In this document: positions 1 through 10,066 of the stretch, one piece after another
Numbering within the stretch: the first letter of the stretch is position 1
Layout of the letters: each line of letters begins with the position of its first letter
NCBI RefSeq assembly: GCF_022836495.1
Contig: NZ_BQXM01000024.1
Span: 1 to 64,000 of the forward strand
DNA: 64,000 nucleotides
Source: Desulforhabdus sp. TSK
GTDB lineage: Bacteria > Desulfobacterota > Syntrophobacteria > Syntrophobacterales > Syntrophobacteraceae
Direction of reading: 5' to 3'
The notes under the pieces: generated by a model
The model's database searches: none
Told to the model about the DNA's origin: nothing
The model's input: only the letters and a program-made list of their open reading frames with translations
Program-made: the position numbers and the translations under genes

Positions 1-822
1 TCGGATAATGGCTTTACGTACTTCACGCAGGCTCCTCGTAGAGGCTTTGTTATTAACATCGTAATACCACTTATCCGATTTGATTCATCATATCAACTTT
101 GTTTGAAAATATTTGCTCGGGTACTTAAGTTTTTGCAAATTTCATGCTAAGCTCTGAAATTTCTTTTCTGCCAAATGATCTGCTATCCAAGTTGCCAATA
201 TCAGGATGTTATTAGGTTCAAATCAACTCTCCAGGAAATCCCATAAATGTCCGTCCAAGACCACGAGTTTGATCAGATTCGTAAAGCTAACCGACATATG
301 ACGGTTTCATTTCGAGAGATGTCCAATGAGTGTCATGGTATCTTTATAATTTTTCAGCATATTTCCTGTCGACGCTCCATTGTAATGATTCTGTAAACTT
401 TGCCGACATTTTCCAAATTCGTGAGCTCTTGAATCAGACATTTTAATGAAGAGTTTGTTAACGTCTGGATGAAGTTGGCAGGCTCTCCATTGCTCGGCCG
501 ATGCATTTCATGAGCGATATGCATGATAACAAACGCCTGAAGAGACGGCGCCTTCGATATTTTGCATTCGAAGGTTGGTGGTTTTGTGGTAAACAAGCCC
601 TTTGATGAGAAAGCGGGGGAGGGGTGCCCAAAGCGACGACCCCGTTTTTTCTGTAGAGGCTCAAGTGGCTTGAATCGTGGGGAACCGGCCACTGAGCGGA
701 GAAATCAATGAACAGCTGGGTGCAAGTAAGAGTCATGCGGACCAAGGGCTCTGCCGGCCCTTGCCGATCCAGTATATTTTTTGCCGTGTAACTGAAGATG
801 GGACAAACAGGGAGTTTTGAGC
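1..822. other. AT-rich region with no convincing gene
   Basis: This stretch has clearly lower GC than the genes that follow and no gene I can support on either strand. On the minus strand, about 354-600 reads as a polypeptide loosely like the tail of an IS transposase: a lysine/proline run, then an FVIMHIAHEMHR segment and a short beta-rich end. It lacks catalytic residues and a clear start. The last 100 bases lead into glnS. It may be a decayed insertion-sequence remnant, but that is a weak inference. Confidence 0.3.
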
Positions 823-2523
823 ATGAGTACGACTGAATATACCCCGCCGCCGAATTTCATCCGCACCATCATCGCGGAGGACGTGAAGGCCAACAAGAAC
901 AACGGACGCGTGATGACGCGGTTTCCGCCGGAGCCCAACGGGTACCTTCATATCGGCCATGCCAAGTCCATCTGTCTCAACTTCGGACTGGCCGCGGAGT
1001 TCAACGGGGTCTGCAACTTTCGCTTCGACGACACGAACCCCGGCAAGGAAGATGTGGAGTATGTGGATTCCATCCAGGCGGATGTTCGGTGGCTGGGCTT
1101 CGACTGGGGTGACCGCCTGTATCACGCTTCGGACTACTTCGAACAGCTCTACGACTACGCCGTGCAGTTGATCCAGGAGGGCAAAGCCTACGTCTGCAGT
1201 CTCACGTCCGAAGAGACGCGGGCCTACCGCGGCACCTTGACGGAACCGGGGAAAGACAGCCCCTACCGCACTCGCTCGGTCGACGAGAACCTGGATCTTT
1301 TCCAGCGTATGCGGGCCGGGGAATTCGAAGACGGAGCCCACGTGCTCCGGGCCAAAATCGACATGGCCTCTCCCAATCTCAACTTGCGGGACCCGGTCAT
1401 GTACCGCATCCGGAGGGTGACGCACCACCGGACGGGCGACAAGTGGTGCATCTACCCCATGTACGATTATGCTCACGGGATCTCGGATTCCATCGAGGGA
1501 ATCACCCATTCCATATGTACGATGGAATACGAAGATCATCGGCCCCTTTATGACTGGTTCCTGGATGCCCTGGCCCTGGAATGCCATCCGCAGCAGATCG
1601 AGTTTGCCCGGCTGAACCTCAGCTATACCGTCATGAGCAAGCGCAAGCTCCTGAAGTTGGTCCAGGAAAAGCATGTGGCAGGCTGGGACGATCCACGCAT
1701 GCCCACACTCGCCGGCATGCGGCGGCGGGGGTACACTCCTGAATCCATCCGGAATTTCTGTGAGCGCATCGGTGTCGGCAAAAAGGAGAGCACCGTCGAC
1801 ATCGCCCTCCTGGAGCACTGCATCCGCGAAGACATGAATAAAAAAGCACCCCGTGTCATGGGCGTGCTGAATCCTCTGCGGGTGGTCATCGAAAATTATC
1901 CCGAAGACCGGGTGGAAGAGCTGGAGGCCGTAAACAACCCCGAAGATGCCGGCATGGGGACGCGCAAGGTTCCCTTTTCGCGCGTACTTTACATCGAGCG
2001 GGAAGACTTCATGGAAGATCCTCCCAAGAAGTTTTTTCGTTTGTCTCCCGGCCGCGAGGTGCGGTTGCGCTACGCCTATTACATCACCTGCAAAGAAGTG
2101 GTGAAAGACGAAAAAACCGGCGAAATCATCGAACTGCGCTGCACCTACGATCCGCAAACCCGGGGAGGGGATTCTCCCGATGGGCGGAAGGTGAAGGCCA
2201 CTCTCCACTGGGTGTCCGCCGCCCATGCCATCCAGGCGGAGGTGCGTCTCTATGACCACCTGTTTTCAGTCCCCAACCCTGCTGACGAAAAGGACGGCCA
2301 GGATTTCATGGCCCACCTGAACCCCAAGTCCCTGGAAGTTCTTCCGGTGTGCCGGGTGGAGCCGAGCCTCAAGGGTGCGCCTGCCGGCAGTCGCTACCAG
2401 TTTGAGCGGCAGGGGTACTTTTGCGTGGATCTGAACGATTCCACTCCGGATAAGCCGGTATTCAACCGCACCGTGACGCTGCGGGATACCTGGGCTAAGA
2501 TAGTGAAGGCGGAAGGGAAGTGA
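823..2523 (+). CDS. glnS: Glutaminyl-tRNA synthetase
   Basis: Class I aminoacyl-tRNA synthetase that charges tRNA-Gln with glutamine in the cytoplasm. The HIGH-type motif appears as [12 protein letters not shown] near residue 45 and the KMSKS-type loop as VMSKRKL near residue 270. The C-terminal half carries the beta-barrel anticodon-binding region, and 566 aa is normal for bacterial GlnS. I chose ATG 823 because GGAG at 811-814 lies 8 bases upstream; a TTG at 817 would be only 2 bases from it. Having GlnS means tRNA-Gln need not be made by the transamidation route. It ends 31 bases before the next gene on the same strand. Confidence 0.95.
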   Translation: MSTTEYTPPPNFIRTIIAEDVKANKNNGRVMTRFPPEPNGYLHIGHAKSICLNFGLAAEFNGVCNFRFDDTNPGKEDVEYVDSIQADVRWLGFDWGDRLYHASDYFEQLYDYAVQLIQEGKAYVCSLTSEETRAYRGTLTEPGKDSPYRTRSVDENLDLFQRMRAGEFEDGAHVLRAKIDMASPNLNLRDPVMYRIRRVTHHRTGDKWCIYPMYDYAHGISDSIEGITHSICTMEYEDHRPLYDWFLDALALECHPQQIEFARLNLSYTVMSKRKLLKLVQEKHVAGWDDPRMPTLAGMRRRGYTPESIRNFCERIGVGKKESTVDIALLEHCIREDMNKKAPRVMGVLNPLRVVIENYPEDRVEELEAVNNPEDAGMGTRKVPFSRVLYIEREDFMEDPPKKFFRLSPGREVRLRYAYYITCKEVVKDEKTGEIIELRCTYDPQTRGGDSPDGRKVKATLHWVSAAHAIQAEVRLYDHLFSVPNPADEKDGQDFMAHLNPKSLEVLPVCRVEPSLKGAPAGSRYQFERQGYFCVDLNDSTPDKPVFNRTVTLRDTWAKIVKAEGK

Positions 2524-2554
2524 TCCTGGTGCGGTTGGGGCGTTGAGGACCGGC

Positions 2555-5401
2555 ATGAACGGCGAACAGAGTCACCGTGACCCCGAAGAGACCCTGGAGG
2601 CGCTCATACGTATCCTCCAGGATCTGGTGGGTGAGCTCCACCCCGGCCGGGCGGTTTCTCCAAGGGTCTCCATCGACAGCACCCTGGACCGGGACCTGGG
2701 GCTGGACAGCCTGGCCCGCATGGAGCTCCTTGCCCGCATGGAGCGGCAATTCGGAGTCGCCCTGACGGAGCGGGCCTTTGCCGATGCCGAGACTCCGCGG
2801 GATTTGCTGCGGATGGTCATGAGCGCGGAAGCGTCCCGTGCCGGAGGCATGCCGGAAGTCACGCCCGTGAGGCTCGAAGAGGCGGGGGGCGAGCCGTACC
2901 GTGCCGAGACGCTGCCGGAGGTGCTCCACTGGCATGTTCAAAGGCATCCGGACCGCCTGCACATCCGCTTCTACAGCGATGCGGGGGAAGGGGAGGGGCT
3001 TACATACCGGCAGCTCCTGGAGGGGGCCGAAGCGCTGGCCGCCGGCTTGCAGGAACGAGGCCTGCAGCCCCTGGAGCCCGTCGCCGTCATGCTTCCCACG
3101 GGAAAGGATTACTTTTTCAGCTTCATGGGCATCCTCATGGCCGGTGGGGTCCCTGTTCCCATGTACCCTCCCGTCCGCAGGAGCCAGATCGAGGAGCACC
3201 TGAAACGCCACCGGGCCATCCTGGAAAATTGCGCCGCGGTGACCCTCATCACCCTCCCCGAAGCCAAAGCGTTCGGGAAGCTTCTGAAGACCCAAGTGGA
3301 AACACTGCGCAGCCTGGTGACAGTCGAGGAGCTTTCCACGCGCGCATCTTCCTACAGAGCGCCTTCCCGCCGAACTCAGGACACGGCCTTCCTCCAGTAC
3401 ACTTCCGGGAGCACGGGCAATCCCAAGGGGGTGGTCCTCAACCATGCCAATCTACTGAGCAACATCCGAGCCATGGGGCAGGTAATGCAGGTGAACTCCG
3501 ACGACGTCTTCGTGAGCTGGCTGCCCCTCTATCACGACATGGGGCTCATCGGTGCATGGCTGGGGAGCCTCTACTATGCCGTACCGCTGATCATTCTGTC
3601 GCCTCTGGACTTCATCTCCAGGCCTCAACGATGGCTGCAGGCCATTCACCGGTACCGGGGGACGCTTTCGGCGGCGCCTAATTTCGGCTATGAGCTCTGC
3701 ATCAAGAGGCTGCGGGACGAAGACCTGGAAGGCCTGGACCTCAGTTCCTGGCGGGGGGCCTTCAACGGGGCTGAGCCCGTGAGTCCCGATTCGCTGGAAG
3801 GCTTTTGCCGACGGTTCAGTCCCTACGGCTTCCGGCCGGAGGCGCTGATGCCGGTCTATGGCCTGGCGGAGAGCTCAGTCGGGCTGGCTTTTCCTCCCCC
3901 GGGGCGGGAGCCACTCATCGATGCCGTGGACCGGGGCACCTTCATGCGGGAGGGCCTCGCTGTATCCGTCGGTGCGTCGGACTCCAGAGCCCTGCGATTC
4001 GTGGCCTGCGGCCGTCCACTTCCCGGCCATGAGGTCCGCGTTCTGGACCCGTCGGATCGGGAATTGCCCGAGCGGCATGAGGGTCGCCTGCAGTTCCGCG
4101 GGCCTTCCGTTACGAGCGGGTACTTCAGAAATCCCGAGCAAAATCGGCTGCTTTTTCAGGGAGATTGGCTCAATTCGGGAGATCTCGCCTATATTGCCGG
4201 CGGGGACATCTTCATCACGGGCCGCACGAAGGACATCATCATTCGGGCAGGGCGCAACATCTACCCCAGGGAGCTGGAAGAGGCGGTCGGGAACCTGGAG
4301 GGGATCCGCAAGGGAAACGTGGTGGTTTTCGGGAGTGCAGACCCCGTATCGGGTACGGAGCGGTTGGTGGTGCTCGCTGAAACCCGTGTGGAAGATCCCA
4401 CCGAACTGGAACGCCTGCGACAGGAAATTGCCGCCCTCACGACAGATCTGGTGGAGACTCCCCCCGACGAGGTGGTCCTCTGCCCTCCGGGAACGGTGCT
4501 CAAGACCTCGAGCGGCAAAATCCGGAGGTCCGCCAGCCGGGAGCTCTTCGAGAGCGGGAAAATCGGCAGCAGGCAGCGTGCGGCCTGGGGGCAGATCCTG
4601 CGTGCTCTGCTTTCGGGCCTGGGGCCGGAGTGGCGGCGGGTGAGGAGAGCGGTGCAGGGAGGGCTCTATTCCGCCTGTGCATGGGCTCTGGTGGGTCTCT
4701 TCGCTCCCATGGTATGGTTGGGGGTGCTGATGCTTCCCGGGGTGTCCTGGAGGTGGACGTTTTTGCAGGGTGTCGGAAAATTCCTGGCGCGGCTCCTGAG
4801 AATTCCCCTCACGCTGCAGGGAGGGGAATATTTGCCGCGGGAATGCCCCTGCATCCTCGTGTCCAATCATGCCAGCTACCTGGACAGCTTTGTCCTGACG
4901 GCCCTTCTTCCGTTCCCCGTGCGCTTCGTGGCCAAGGGGGAGCTGGCGGGCAGCATGTGGCTCCGCCTTTTTTTGAACCGCCTGGGGACGGAGTTTGTGG
5001 ACCGGTTCGACATGCAGCAGGGGATCGAAGACGCACGGAGGATCGGCGGAATCGCCCGCTCGGGGCAGCCGTTGGTCTTCTTCGCCGAAGGAACGTTCAC
5101 GCGCATGCCGGGGCTCCTTCCCTTTCACATGGGAGCCTTCGTGGCTGCTGCAGAAGCCGGTGTGCCGGTGGTGCCTCTGGCCATCCGCGGGACCCGCTCC
5201 ATGCTGCGATCGGAATCGTGGTTTTTCCGCCGGGGTGCGGTGACGGTGACCGTCGGCCGTCCCCTGGAAACCCTGCGCATCCGGGAGAAGCATGGCGGAG
5301 ACACCTGGGCGACCGCCGTTGAGCTGCGCGATGCGGCGCGCGAGCATATCCTCCGCCATTCGGGGGAGCCGGACCTGGCGCATGAAAAATCGCCGGTTTA
5401 G
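2555..5401 (+). CDS. ACP - fatty acyl-AMP ligase - PlsC-type acyltransferase fusion
   Basis: A 948-aa protein with three domains. Residues about 10-90 form an acyl carrier domain whose phosphopantetheine serine is in GLDSLARMEL (Ser52). Residues about 100-680 form an adenylating domain of the fatty acyl-AMP ligase type: P-loop YTSGSTGNPKG near 282, LPLYHDMGLIG, and a late GRTKDIIIRAGRNIYPRE motif. Residues about 700-948 form a lysophospholipid acyltransferase domain with a hydrophobic lead-in, NHASYLD (the NHxxxxD catalytic motif, near 770) and FFAEGTFTR. The inferred route is activation of a free fatty acid as acyl-AMP, loading onto the built-in ACP, then transfer to a lysophospholipid or other hydroxyl acceptor at the membrane. 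It resembles E. coli Aas with reversed domain order and an added ACP. ATG 2555 follows GAGG at 2545-2548. Confidence 0.85.
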   Translation: MNGEQSHRDPEETLEALIRILQDLVGELHPGRAVSPRVSIDSTLDRDLGLDSLARMELLARMERQFGVALTERAFADAETPRDLLRMVMSAEASRAGGMPEVTPVRLEEAGGEPYRAETLPEVLHWHVQRHPDRLHIRFYSDAGEGEGLTYRQLLEGAEALAAGLQERGLQPLEPVAVMLPTGKDYFFSFMGILMAGGVPVPMYPPVRRSQIEEHLKRHRAILENCAAVTLITLPEAKAFGKLLKTQVETLRSLVTVEELSTRASSYRAPSRRTQDTAFLQYTSGSTGNPKGVVLNHANLLSNIRAMGQVMQVNSDDVFVSWLPLYHDMGLIGAWLGSLYYAVPLIILSPLDFISRPQRWLQAIHRYRGTLSAAPNFGYELCIKRLRDEDLEGLDLSSWRGAFNGAEPVSPDSLEGFCRRFSPYGFRPEALMPVYGLAESSVGLAFPPPGREPLIDAVDRGTFMREGLAVSVGASDSRALRFVACGRPLPGHEVRVLDPSDRELPERHEGRLQFRGPSVTSGYFRNPEQNRLLFQGDWLNSGDLAYIAGGDIFITGRTKDIIIRAGRNIYPRELEEAVGNLEGIRKGNVVVFGSADPVSGTERLVVLAETRVEDPTELERLRQEIAALTTDLVETPPDEVVLCPPGTVLKTSSGKIRRSASRELFESGKIGSRQRAAWGQILRALLSGLGPEWRRVRRAVQGGLYSACAWALVGLFAPMVWLGVLMLPGVSWRWTFLQGVGKFLARLLRIPLTLQGGEYLPRECPCILVSNHASYLDSFVLTALLPFPVRFVAKGELAGSMWLRLFLNRLGTEFVDRFDMQQGIEDARRIGGIARSGQPLVFFAEGTFTRMPGLLPFHMGAFVAAAEAGVPVVPLAIRGTRSMLRSESWFFRRGAVTVTVGRPLETLRIREKHGGDTWATAVELRDAAREHILRHSGEPDLAHEKSPV

Positions 5402-5495
5402 CTATTGCGTGATAGAATTCGTAACACTCGTGCAGTTACTGGAAATTACACCACGGGGCTGACTACCCCAGGCGCGATGATTACGCGGCCATTTC

Positions 5496-5573
5496 TTTGT
5501 AGGAACGGCTTCCAGGCGTGACAGAAACCGTCTACTCCACACTGTGTCGCGGCAGGATGCCGCTGCTACAAAA
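5496..5573. repeat. REP-like palindrome, copy 1 (degenerate)
   Basis: Two arms, TTTGTAGGAACGGCTTCCAG and a roughly complementary arm ending GCTGCTACAAA, flank a short spacer. They match the three better copies at 14948, 24379 and 58503 with several mismatches. It lies between the fusion gene and the desulfurase gene, where it could form a hairpin in mRNA. Confidence 0.75.
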
Positions 5574-5642
5574 GCGCAAGGGCAGGTGGGGGCGTCATTG
5601 TGATCATGAGGATTGAATCGCCCCGGAAGGTTTGAAAGCATC

Positions 5643-6788
5643 ATGACTCTTTATCTCGACAATGCGGCCACCACGTGGCCCAAGCCCGATCGTGTCTATG
5701 AAGCCGTGCAGCATGCCATGCGCGAGGTGGGGGCTTCACCCGGCAGGGCGGCGCATCGGCATGCCCGGGAAGCCTCGGACATCGTCACGGCGACGCGGGA
5801 AAAGGTCGCCCGGCTGCTGGGCATCCCGGATGCCGAAGCGGTGATTTTTACCAAGAACGCCACGGAAAGCATCAATCTAGTGCTGAAGGGGTGGCTTCGC
5901 CCGGGGGATCGAGTCATTTTTTCCGGGATGGAGCACAATGCCGTGGTGCGCCCGGTGGAGCGCCTGAAGCTCGTGGGCGTGGAGGCCGAAGTCATCCCGT
6001 GCACCTCTTCCGGCCTGTTGGATTTGGAGCTTTTCCGTAAAAAGGTGGCTGCCCGCCCTCGGCTGGCGGTCCTGAACCATGCGTCCAACGTCAACGGTGG
6101 AATTCAGCCCGTTGCGCGTGTCGCAGAGTTGTGCAGCGACGCGGGAGTGCCGCTCCTGCTGGATGTTGCCCAGACGGCGGGAGTGCAGCCGGTATCGGCC
6201 AAGGATTTGAATCTCGGAATGCTGGCCTGCTCCGGGCACAAGGGCCTGCTGGGTCCGTCGGGCATGGGACTGCTTTACATCCGGCCCGATCTGGATGTCT
6301 TGCCTCTCATGGAGGGTGGCACAGGGAGCCGCTCGGAAGACGCTCTTCAACCCGATTGCACCCCCGACCGCTATGAAAGCGGGACCCTCAACCTTCCAGG
6401 CATCGCCGGACTGGGGGCGGGAATTGATTTTATCCTGGAGCGGGGCATCGCATCGATCCGCGACCATGAGCTGGAACTGGCCTTTTTCCTGGAAGACGGT
6501 CTGAACCGCATGTCCGGTGTCAGCGTCTATCGCCCGGCGGAACGGGGGACGGGAACGGTTTCCTTCACGGTGGAAGGGCTCAACCCGGGGGACGTGGGCT
6601 ACCTGCTGGACGAGGCCTTCGATATCGCGGTGAGAACCGGCCTTCACTGTGCCCCTCTCGCCCATGAAACTTTGGGGAGCTTCCCTCAGGGAACCGTTCG
6701 TGTCTCTCCGGGAATTTTCACAAGGATGGAAGAAATGGAGTATTTCCTGAAATCCCTCCGTTCTCTGCTCATGACACGGCGCCGTTGA
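5643..6788 (+). CDS. Cysteine desulfurase family protein (SufS/CsdA-like)
   Basis: PLP-dependent aminotransferase-fold protein of 381 aa. It opens with YLDNAATTWPKP, typical of the SufS/NifS-like group, and the PLP-binding lysine is in ACSGHKGLLGPSG (near residue 200). A conserved RTGLHCAPLAHE segment near the C-terminus carries the Cys that would hold the persulfide. Such enzymes release sulfur from cysteine, or selenium from selenocysteine, for Fe-S or thio-cofactor assembly. No suf or isc scaffold genes are nearby, so the acceptor is unknown. ATG 5643 is chosen because the conserved N-terminus starts there, with GGAAGG 12 bases upstream. A selenocysteine lyase-like role would suit the selenoproteins in this window but is only a guess. 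Confidence 0.85.
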   Translation: MTLYLDNAATTWPKPDRVYEAVQHAMREVGASPGRAAHRHAREASDIVTATREKVARLLGIPDAEAVIFTKNATESINLVLKGWLRPGDRVIFSGMEHNAVVRPVERLKLVGVEAEVIPCTSSGLLDLELFRKKVAARPRLAVLNHASNVNGGIQPVARVAELCSDAGVPLLLDVAQTAGVQPVSAKDLNLGMLACSGHKGLLGPSGMGLLYIRPDLDVLPLMEGGTGSRSEDALQPDCTPDRYESGTLNLPGIAGLGAGIDFILERGIASIRDHELELAFFLEDGLNRMSGVSVYRPAERGTGTVSFTVEGLNPGDVGYLLDEAFDIAVRTGLHCAPLAHETLGSFPQGTVRVSPGIFTRMEEMEYFLKSLRSLLMTRRR

Positions 6789-6944
6789 GCCGAATAATGG
6801 TCGACCATGAGGGTCTTGACGGCCATCATTGCTCGAGTCCATTGTAGGGTTCCGGTTTGAACGATCTGCAGCTGGAGAAGGTGCAGTCCATGCAATGAAT
6901 GTCGGGCTGTGTGTGCGCCCTGGCTCATGGGAAGGTTCTGAATC

Positions 6945-7409
6945 ATGATACGTAAAGCGAAAATTGCCGATGTGCCCCCCGTACAGAAGATGTTGGGCGA
7001 GTTTGCCAGAGACGGACGGCTTCTGGCCCGTTCCCTGAGCGAGCTCTATACGAACCTGCGTGACATGTACGTCTATGTGGATGGGGAGACCAATCAGATC
7101 GCGGGGTGCTGCAGTCTGCACATCATTTGGGAAAACCTTGCGGAAGTCAGGTCCCTGGCCGTGGCACCTTCCCATCACAAGCGGGGGATCGGACGCCTGC
7201 TCGTGCAGGCCTGCATTGACGAAGCCAGGGAGCTGGGCATCAAACAGGTATTTGCCTTGACCTATAAAGATAAATTCTTCCAGCACCTGGGCTTCAGAGT
7301 CGTGGACAAGAATATCTTTCCTCAAAAGATCTGGGCGGATTGCCTCCATTGCCCCAAGTTCCCCGAGTGTGATGAAATTGCGCTGGTGCTGGATTTGTCC
7401 GAGGGATAA
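6945..7409 (+). CDS. GNAT acetyltransferase, short ArgA-like (N-acetylglutamate synthase candidate)
   Basis: A 154-aa GNAT-fold protein. The acetyl-CoA pyrophosphate loop is in LAVAPSHHKRGIGRLLV (near residues 80-95), and KFFQHLGFRVVDK follows, as in the GNAT family. It ends with a Cys-containing DCLHCPKFPECDE segment seen in short stand-alone N-acetylglutamate synthases that lack the amino-acid-kinase domain of classical ArgA. argJ is two genes downstream, which supports a role in arginine synthesis, where ArgJ recycles the acetyl group and this enzyme would prime it. The substrate assignment rests on family pattern and context; another GNAT substrate remains possible. Confidence 0.7.
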   Translation: MIRKAKIADVPPVQKMLGEFARDGRLLARSLSELYTNLRDMYVYVDGETNQIAGCCSLHIIWENLAEVRSLAVAPSHHKRGIGRLLVQACIDEARELGIKQVFALTYKDKFFQHLGFRVVDKNIFPQKIWADCLHCPKFPECDEIALVLDLSEG

Positions 7410-7540
7410 TTGCAAAATCGGGGAACGTGGGTTATATAAGCAAACAAAATTGAGGCGTTGGAAGTTTCAACCCTTTACTGCCATTCAAAAGACCGAGCTG
7501 AATCCCCCGCTCCTCGTGAAGGAAGGAATACACTGAGCCG

Positions 7541-10066
7541 ATGATTAGTGCTCTTCTGAAGAAGATTTTTGGGAGTCAAAACGACCGCAACCTGAAGCGT
7601 ATTGCTCCTTTGGTGGATGAAATCAACCTGTTGGAACCGGAAATCCGGAAGCTCTCCGATGAAGAACTGAAAGGGAAAACCCCCGAATTCCGGCAGAGGC
7701 TGGAAAATGGGGAACCTTTGGACGATCTCCTGCCCGAAGCCTTTGCCGTCGCACGGGAAGCGTCCATCCGTACGCTGGGGATGCGGCCGTTCGACGCGCA
7801 GATGATCGGTGCCATTGTTCTGCACCAGGGAAAAATCGCCGAAATGAAAACCGGTGAAGGCAAAACCCTGGTGGCGACCATGCCCGTTTACCTCAACGCG
7901 CTCACGGGCAGGGGGGTGCATCTTGTCACGGTCAACGACTACCTGGCGCGCCGCGACAGTGAATGGATGGGAAAGATCTACAAATTCCTTGGACTGAGCG
8001 TCGGGTGCATTGTACACGGCCTGGACGACAGGGAGCGCAAAGAAGCCTATAATGCCGATGTGACCTACGGCACCAACAACGAATTCGGCTTCGATTATCT
8101 CCGGGACAACATGAAGTTCCGCATCGACGACATGGTGCAGCGGGACCTCCATTACGCCATTGTCGATGAAGTGGACAGTATCCTCATCGATGAAGCGCGT
8201 ACCCCCCTCATCATTTCGGGTCCCGCCGAAAAATCGACGGAGCTTTATTACCGAATCAACCGCATCATTCCCAGCCTTCAGGATGGACTCCATTACACAA
8301 AGGAGGAGAAGAGCCGGACGGTCTCCCTGACGGAAGAGGGCGTGGCCCGGGCCGAAAAACTGCTGGGAGTCGACAACCTCTACGATCCCCGCAACATGGA
8401 CAATCTGCACCATACGCAGCAGGCTCTGAAGGCCCATGTCCTGTTCAAGAGGGATGTGGACTATATCGTCAAGGAAAACCAGGTCATCATTGTGGATGAG
8501 TTCACCGGGCGCCTCATGCCCGGGCGCCGCTACAGCGACGGTCTGCATCAGGCCCTGGAGGCGAAGGAGGGGGTCAAGATCGAGAACGAAAACCAGACCC
8601 TGGCCACCATCACCTTTCAGAACTACTTCCGCATGTTCGACAAGCTGGCCGGCATGACGGGTACCGCAGACACCGAGGCTGCCGAATTCGACAAAATTTA
8701 CAAGCTGGAAGTCGTGGTGATTCCGACCCATCGGAAGATGATCCGCATCGACCATTCGGATTGCATCTACCGGACGGAGCGTGAGAAGTTCCGCGCGGCG
8801 GCTGATGAAATCAAAGCGTTGAATGCAACGGGACGCCCGGTGCTGGTGGGGACGGTGAGTATTGAAAAATCCGAAAGACTGAGCGACATGCTCAAGCGCC
8901 AGGGCGTGCCGCACCAGGTCCTGAATGCCAAGCAGCACGAGAAGGAAGCGGAAATTGTGGCGCAGGCAGGACAGCGGGGAGCCGTCACCATCTCCACGAA
9001 CATGGCGGGCCGCGGAACCGATATCGTCCTGGGTGCTGGGGTGGCCGAGCTGGGAGGGCTCCACATCCTGGGAACCGAACGCCATGAATCGCGGCGCATC
9101 GACAACCAGCTGCGCGGCCGCTCCGGGCGCCAGGGAGACCCGGGCTCATCGCGGTTTTACCTTTCCCTGGAAGACGATCTCATGCGGATTTTTGCGGCCG
9201 AGCGGTTGTCGGGCCTCATGCAGCGCATCGGTATGGAAGAGGGGGAGCCCATCGAGCATCGCCTTATCAGCAAAGCCATAGAGAACGCTCAGAGCCGTGT
9301 GGAAGCCCAGAACTTCAGCATACGCAAGCAGCTCATCGAATACGACGACGTCATGAATCAGCAGCGGGAAATCATCTATCGACAGCGCCGGGAAGCCCTC
9401 CAGGGGGAAAATCTGAAGCCGGTGATCATGGACATGGTGGAGGACCTGCTGGACGGGGTCGTCGCGGATTGCTCCGACGAGAAGACCTTTGCCGAGGACT
9501 GGGACCTGGAGAAGCTCAATGGGGAAATCTCGAGACTTTTCGCGATACAGTCCCCCCTGACCGAGGATTCCCTGGGGGAGTCCAGCCAGGAGGATCTCAG
9601 GGAACTGCTCTCGAAGATGGTTCTCGATCGCTATGAGGCGCGGGAGCAGGAGTTCGGTGACAAGGTCATGCGGGAGCTGGAAAGTTATGTCCTGCTCCAG
9701 AATGTCGACAGTCTCTGGAAGGATCACCTCCTCAATATGGATCATCTGAAGGAGGGGATCGGCCTGCGAGGGTACGGGCAGCAGGATCCTCTCGTGGCGT
9801 ACAAACGCGAGGGGCATGCCCTTTTTGACGATATGATCGAGCGGGTGAAGGAAGAAACGGTCCGGATGCTCTTTCACATCCAAATCCAGCGCGAAGAGCA
9901 GGTTCAACAGTTGAAGAAGGAACAGGAAGACCAGCCCATGTTTTTTGGACCGGCCGAGGGGGGTGGCTCCCGTCCGCCGGTGGTGAGAAAGGACGGCAAA
10001 GTTGGACGCAATGACCCCTGCCCCTGTGGAAGCGGCAAAAAATATAAAAAATGTTGTGGTAAGTAG
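7541..10066 (+). CDS. secA: Preprotein translocase ATPase SecA
   Basis: The ATPase motor that drives unfolded preproteins through SecYEG at the inner membrane. Walker A is in [10 protein letters not shown] (near residue 105) and Walker B is in [12 protein letters not shown] (near 210). The second helicase half contains [15 protein letters not shown] and [12 protein letters not shown]. The C-terminus ends in the zinc-binding SEC-C motif [18 protein letters not shown], which contacts SecB and lipid. Length 841 aa is standard. ATG 7541 has GGAAGGA upstream. The 3' end overlaps the probable start of argJ, suggesting translational coupling. Confidence 0.98.
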   Translation: MISALLKKIFGSQNDRNLKRIAPLVDEINLLEPEIRKLSDEELKGKTPEFRQRLENGEPLDDLLPEAFAVAREASIRTLGMRPFDAQMIGAIVLHQGKIAEMKTGEGKTLVATMPVYLNALTGRGVHLVTVNDYLARRDSEWMGKIYKFLGLSVGCIVHGLDDRERKEAYNADVTYGTNNEFGFDYLRDNMKFRIDDMVQRDLHYAIVDEVDSILIDEARTPLIISGPAEKSTELYYRINRIIPSLQDGLHYTKEEKSRTVSLTEEGVARAEKLLGVDNLYDPRNMDNLHHTQQALKAHVLFKRDVDYIVKENQVIIVDEFTGRLMPGRRYSDGLHQALEAKEGVKIENENQTLATITFQNYFRMFDKLAGMTGTADTEAAEFDKIYKLEVVVIPTHRKMIRIDHSDCIYRTEREKFRAAADEIKALNATGRPVLVGTVSIEKSERLSDMLKRQGVPHQVLNAKQHEKEAEIVAQAGQRGAVTISTNMAGRGTDIVLGAGVAELGGLHILGTERHESRRIDNQLRGRSGRQGDPGSSRFYLSLEDDLMRIFAAERLSGLMQRIGMEEGEPIEHRLISKAIENAQSRVEAQNFSIRKQLIEYDDVMNQQREIIYRQRREALQGENLKPVIMDMVEDLLDGVVADCSDEKTFAEDWDLEKLNGEISRLFAIQSPLTEDSLGESSQEDLRELLSKMVLDRYEAREQEFGDKVMRELESYVLLQNVDSLWKDHLLNMDHLKEGIGLRGYGQQDPLVAYKREGHALFDDMIERVKEETVRMLFHIQIQREEQVQQLKKEQEDQPMFFGPAEGGGSRPPVVRKDGKVGRNDPCPCGSGKKYKKCCGK

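Noticed and set aside
354-692. Minus-strand 112-codon open frame near the left end as a gene
   Set aside because: No ribosome-binding site and no clear domain; at best a faint resemblance to an IS transposase tail. Kept only as a remark in the AT-rich region entry.
733-2259. Long 508-codon open frame antisense to glnS
   Set aside because: It is the mirror of a GC-rich coding frame, has no family match, and glnS is unambiguous on the other strand. The same reasoning removes the long antisense frames under pheT, purL, thrS, secA, mvhA and the acetoacetyl-CoA synthetase.
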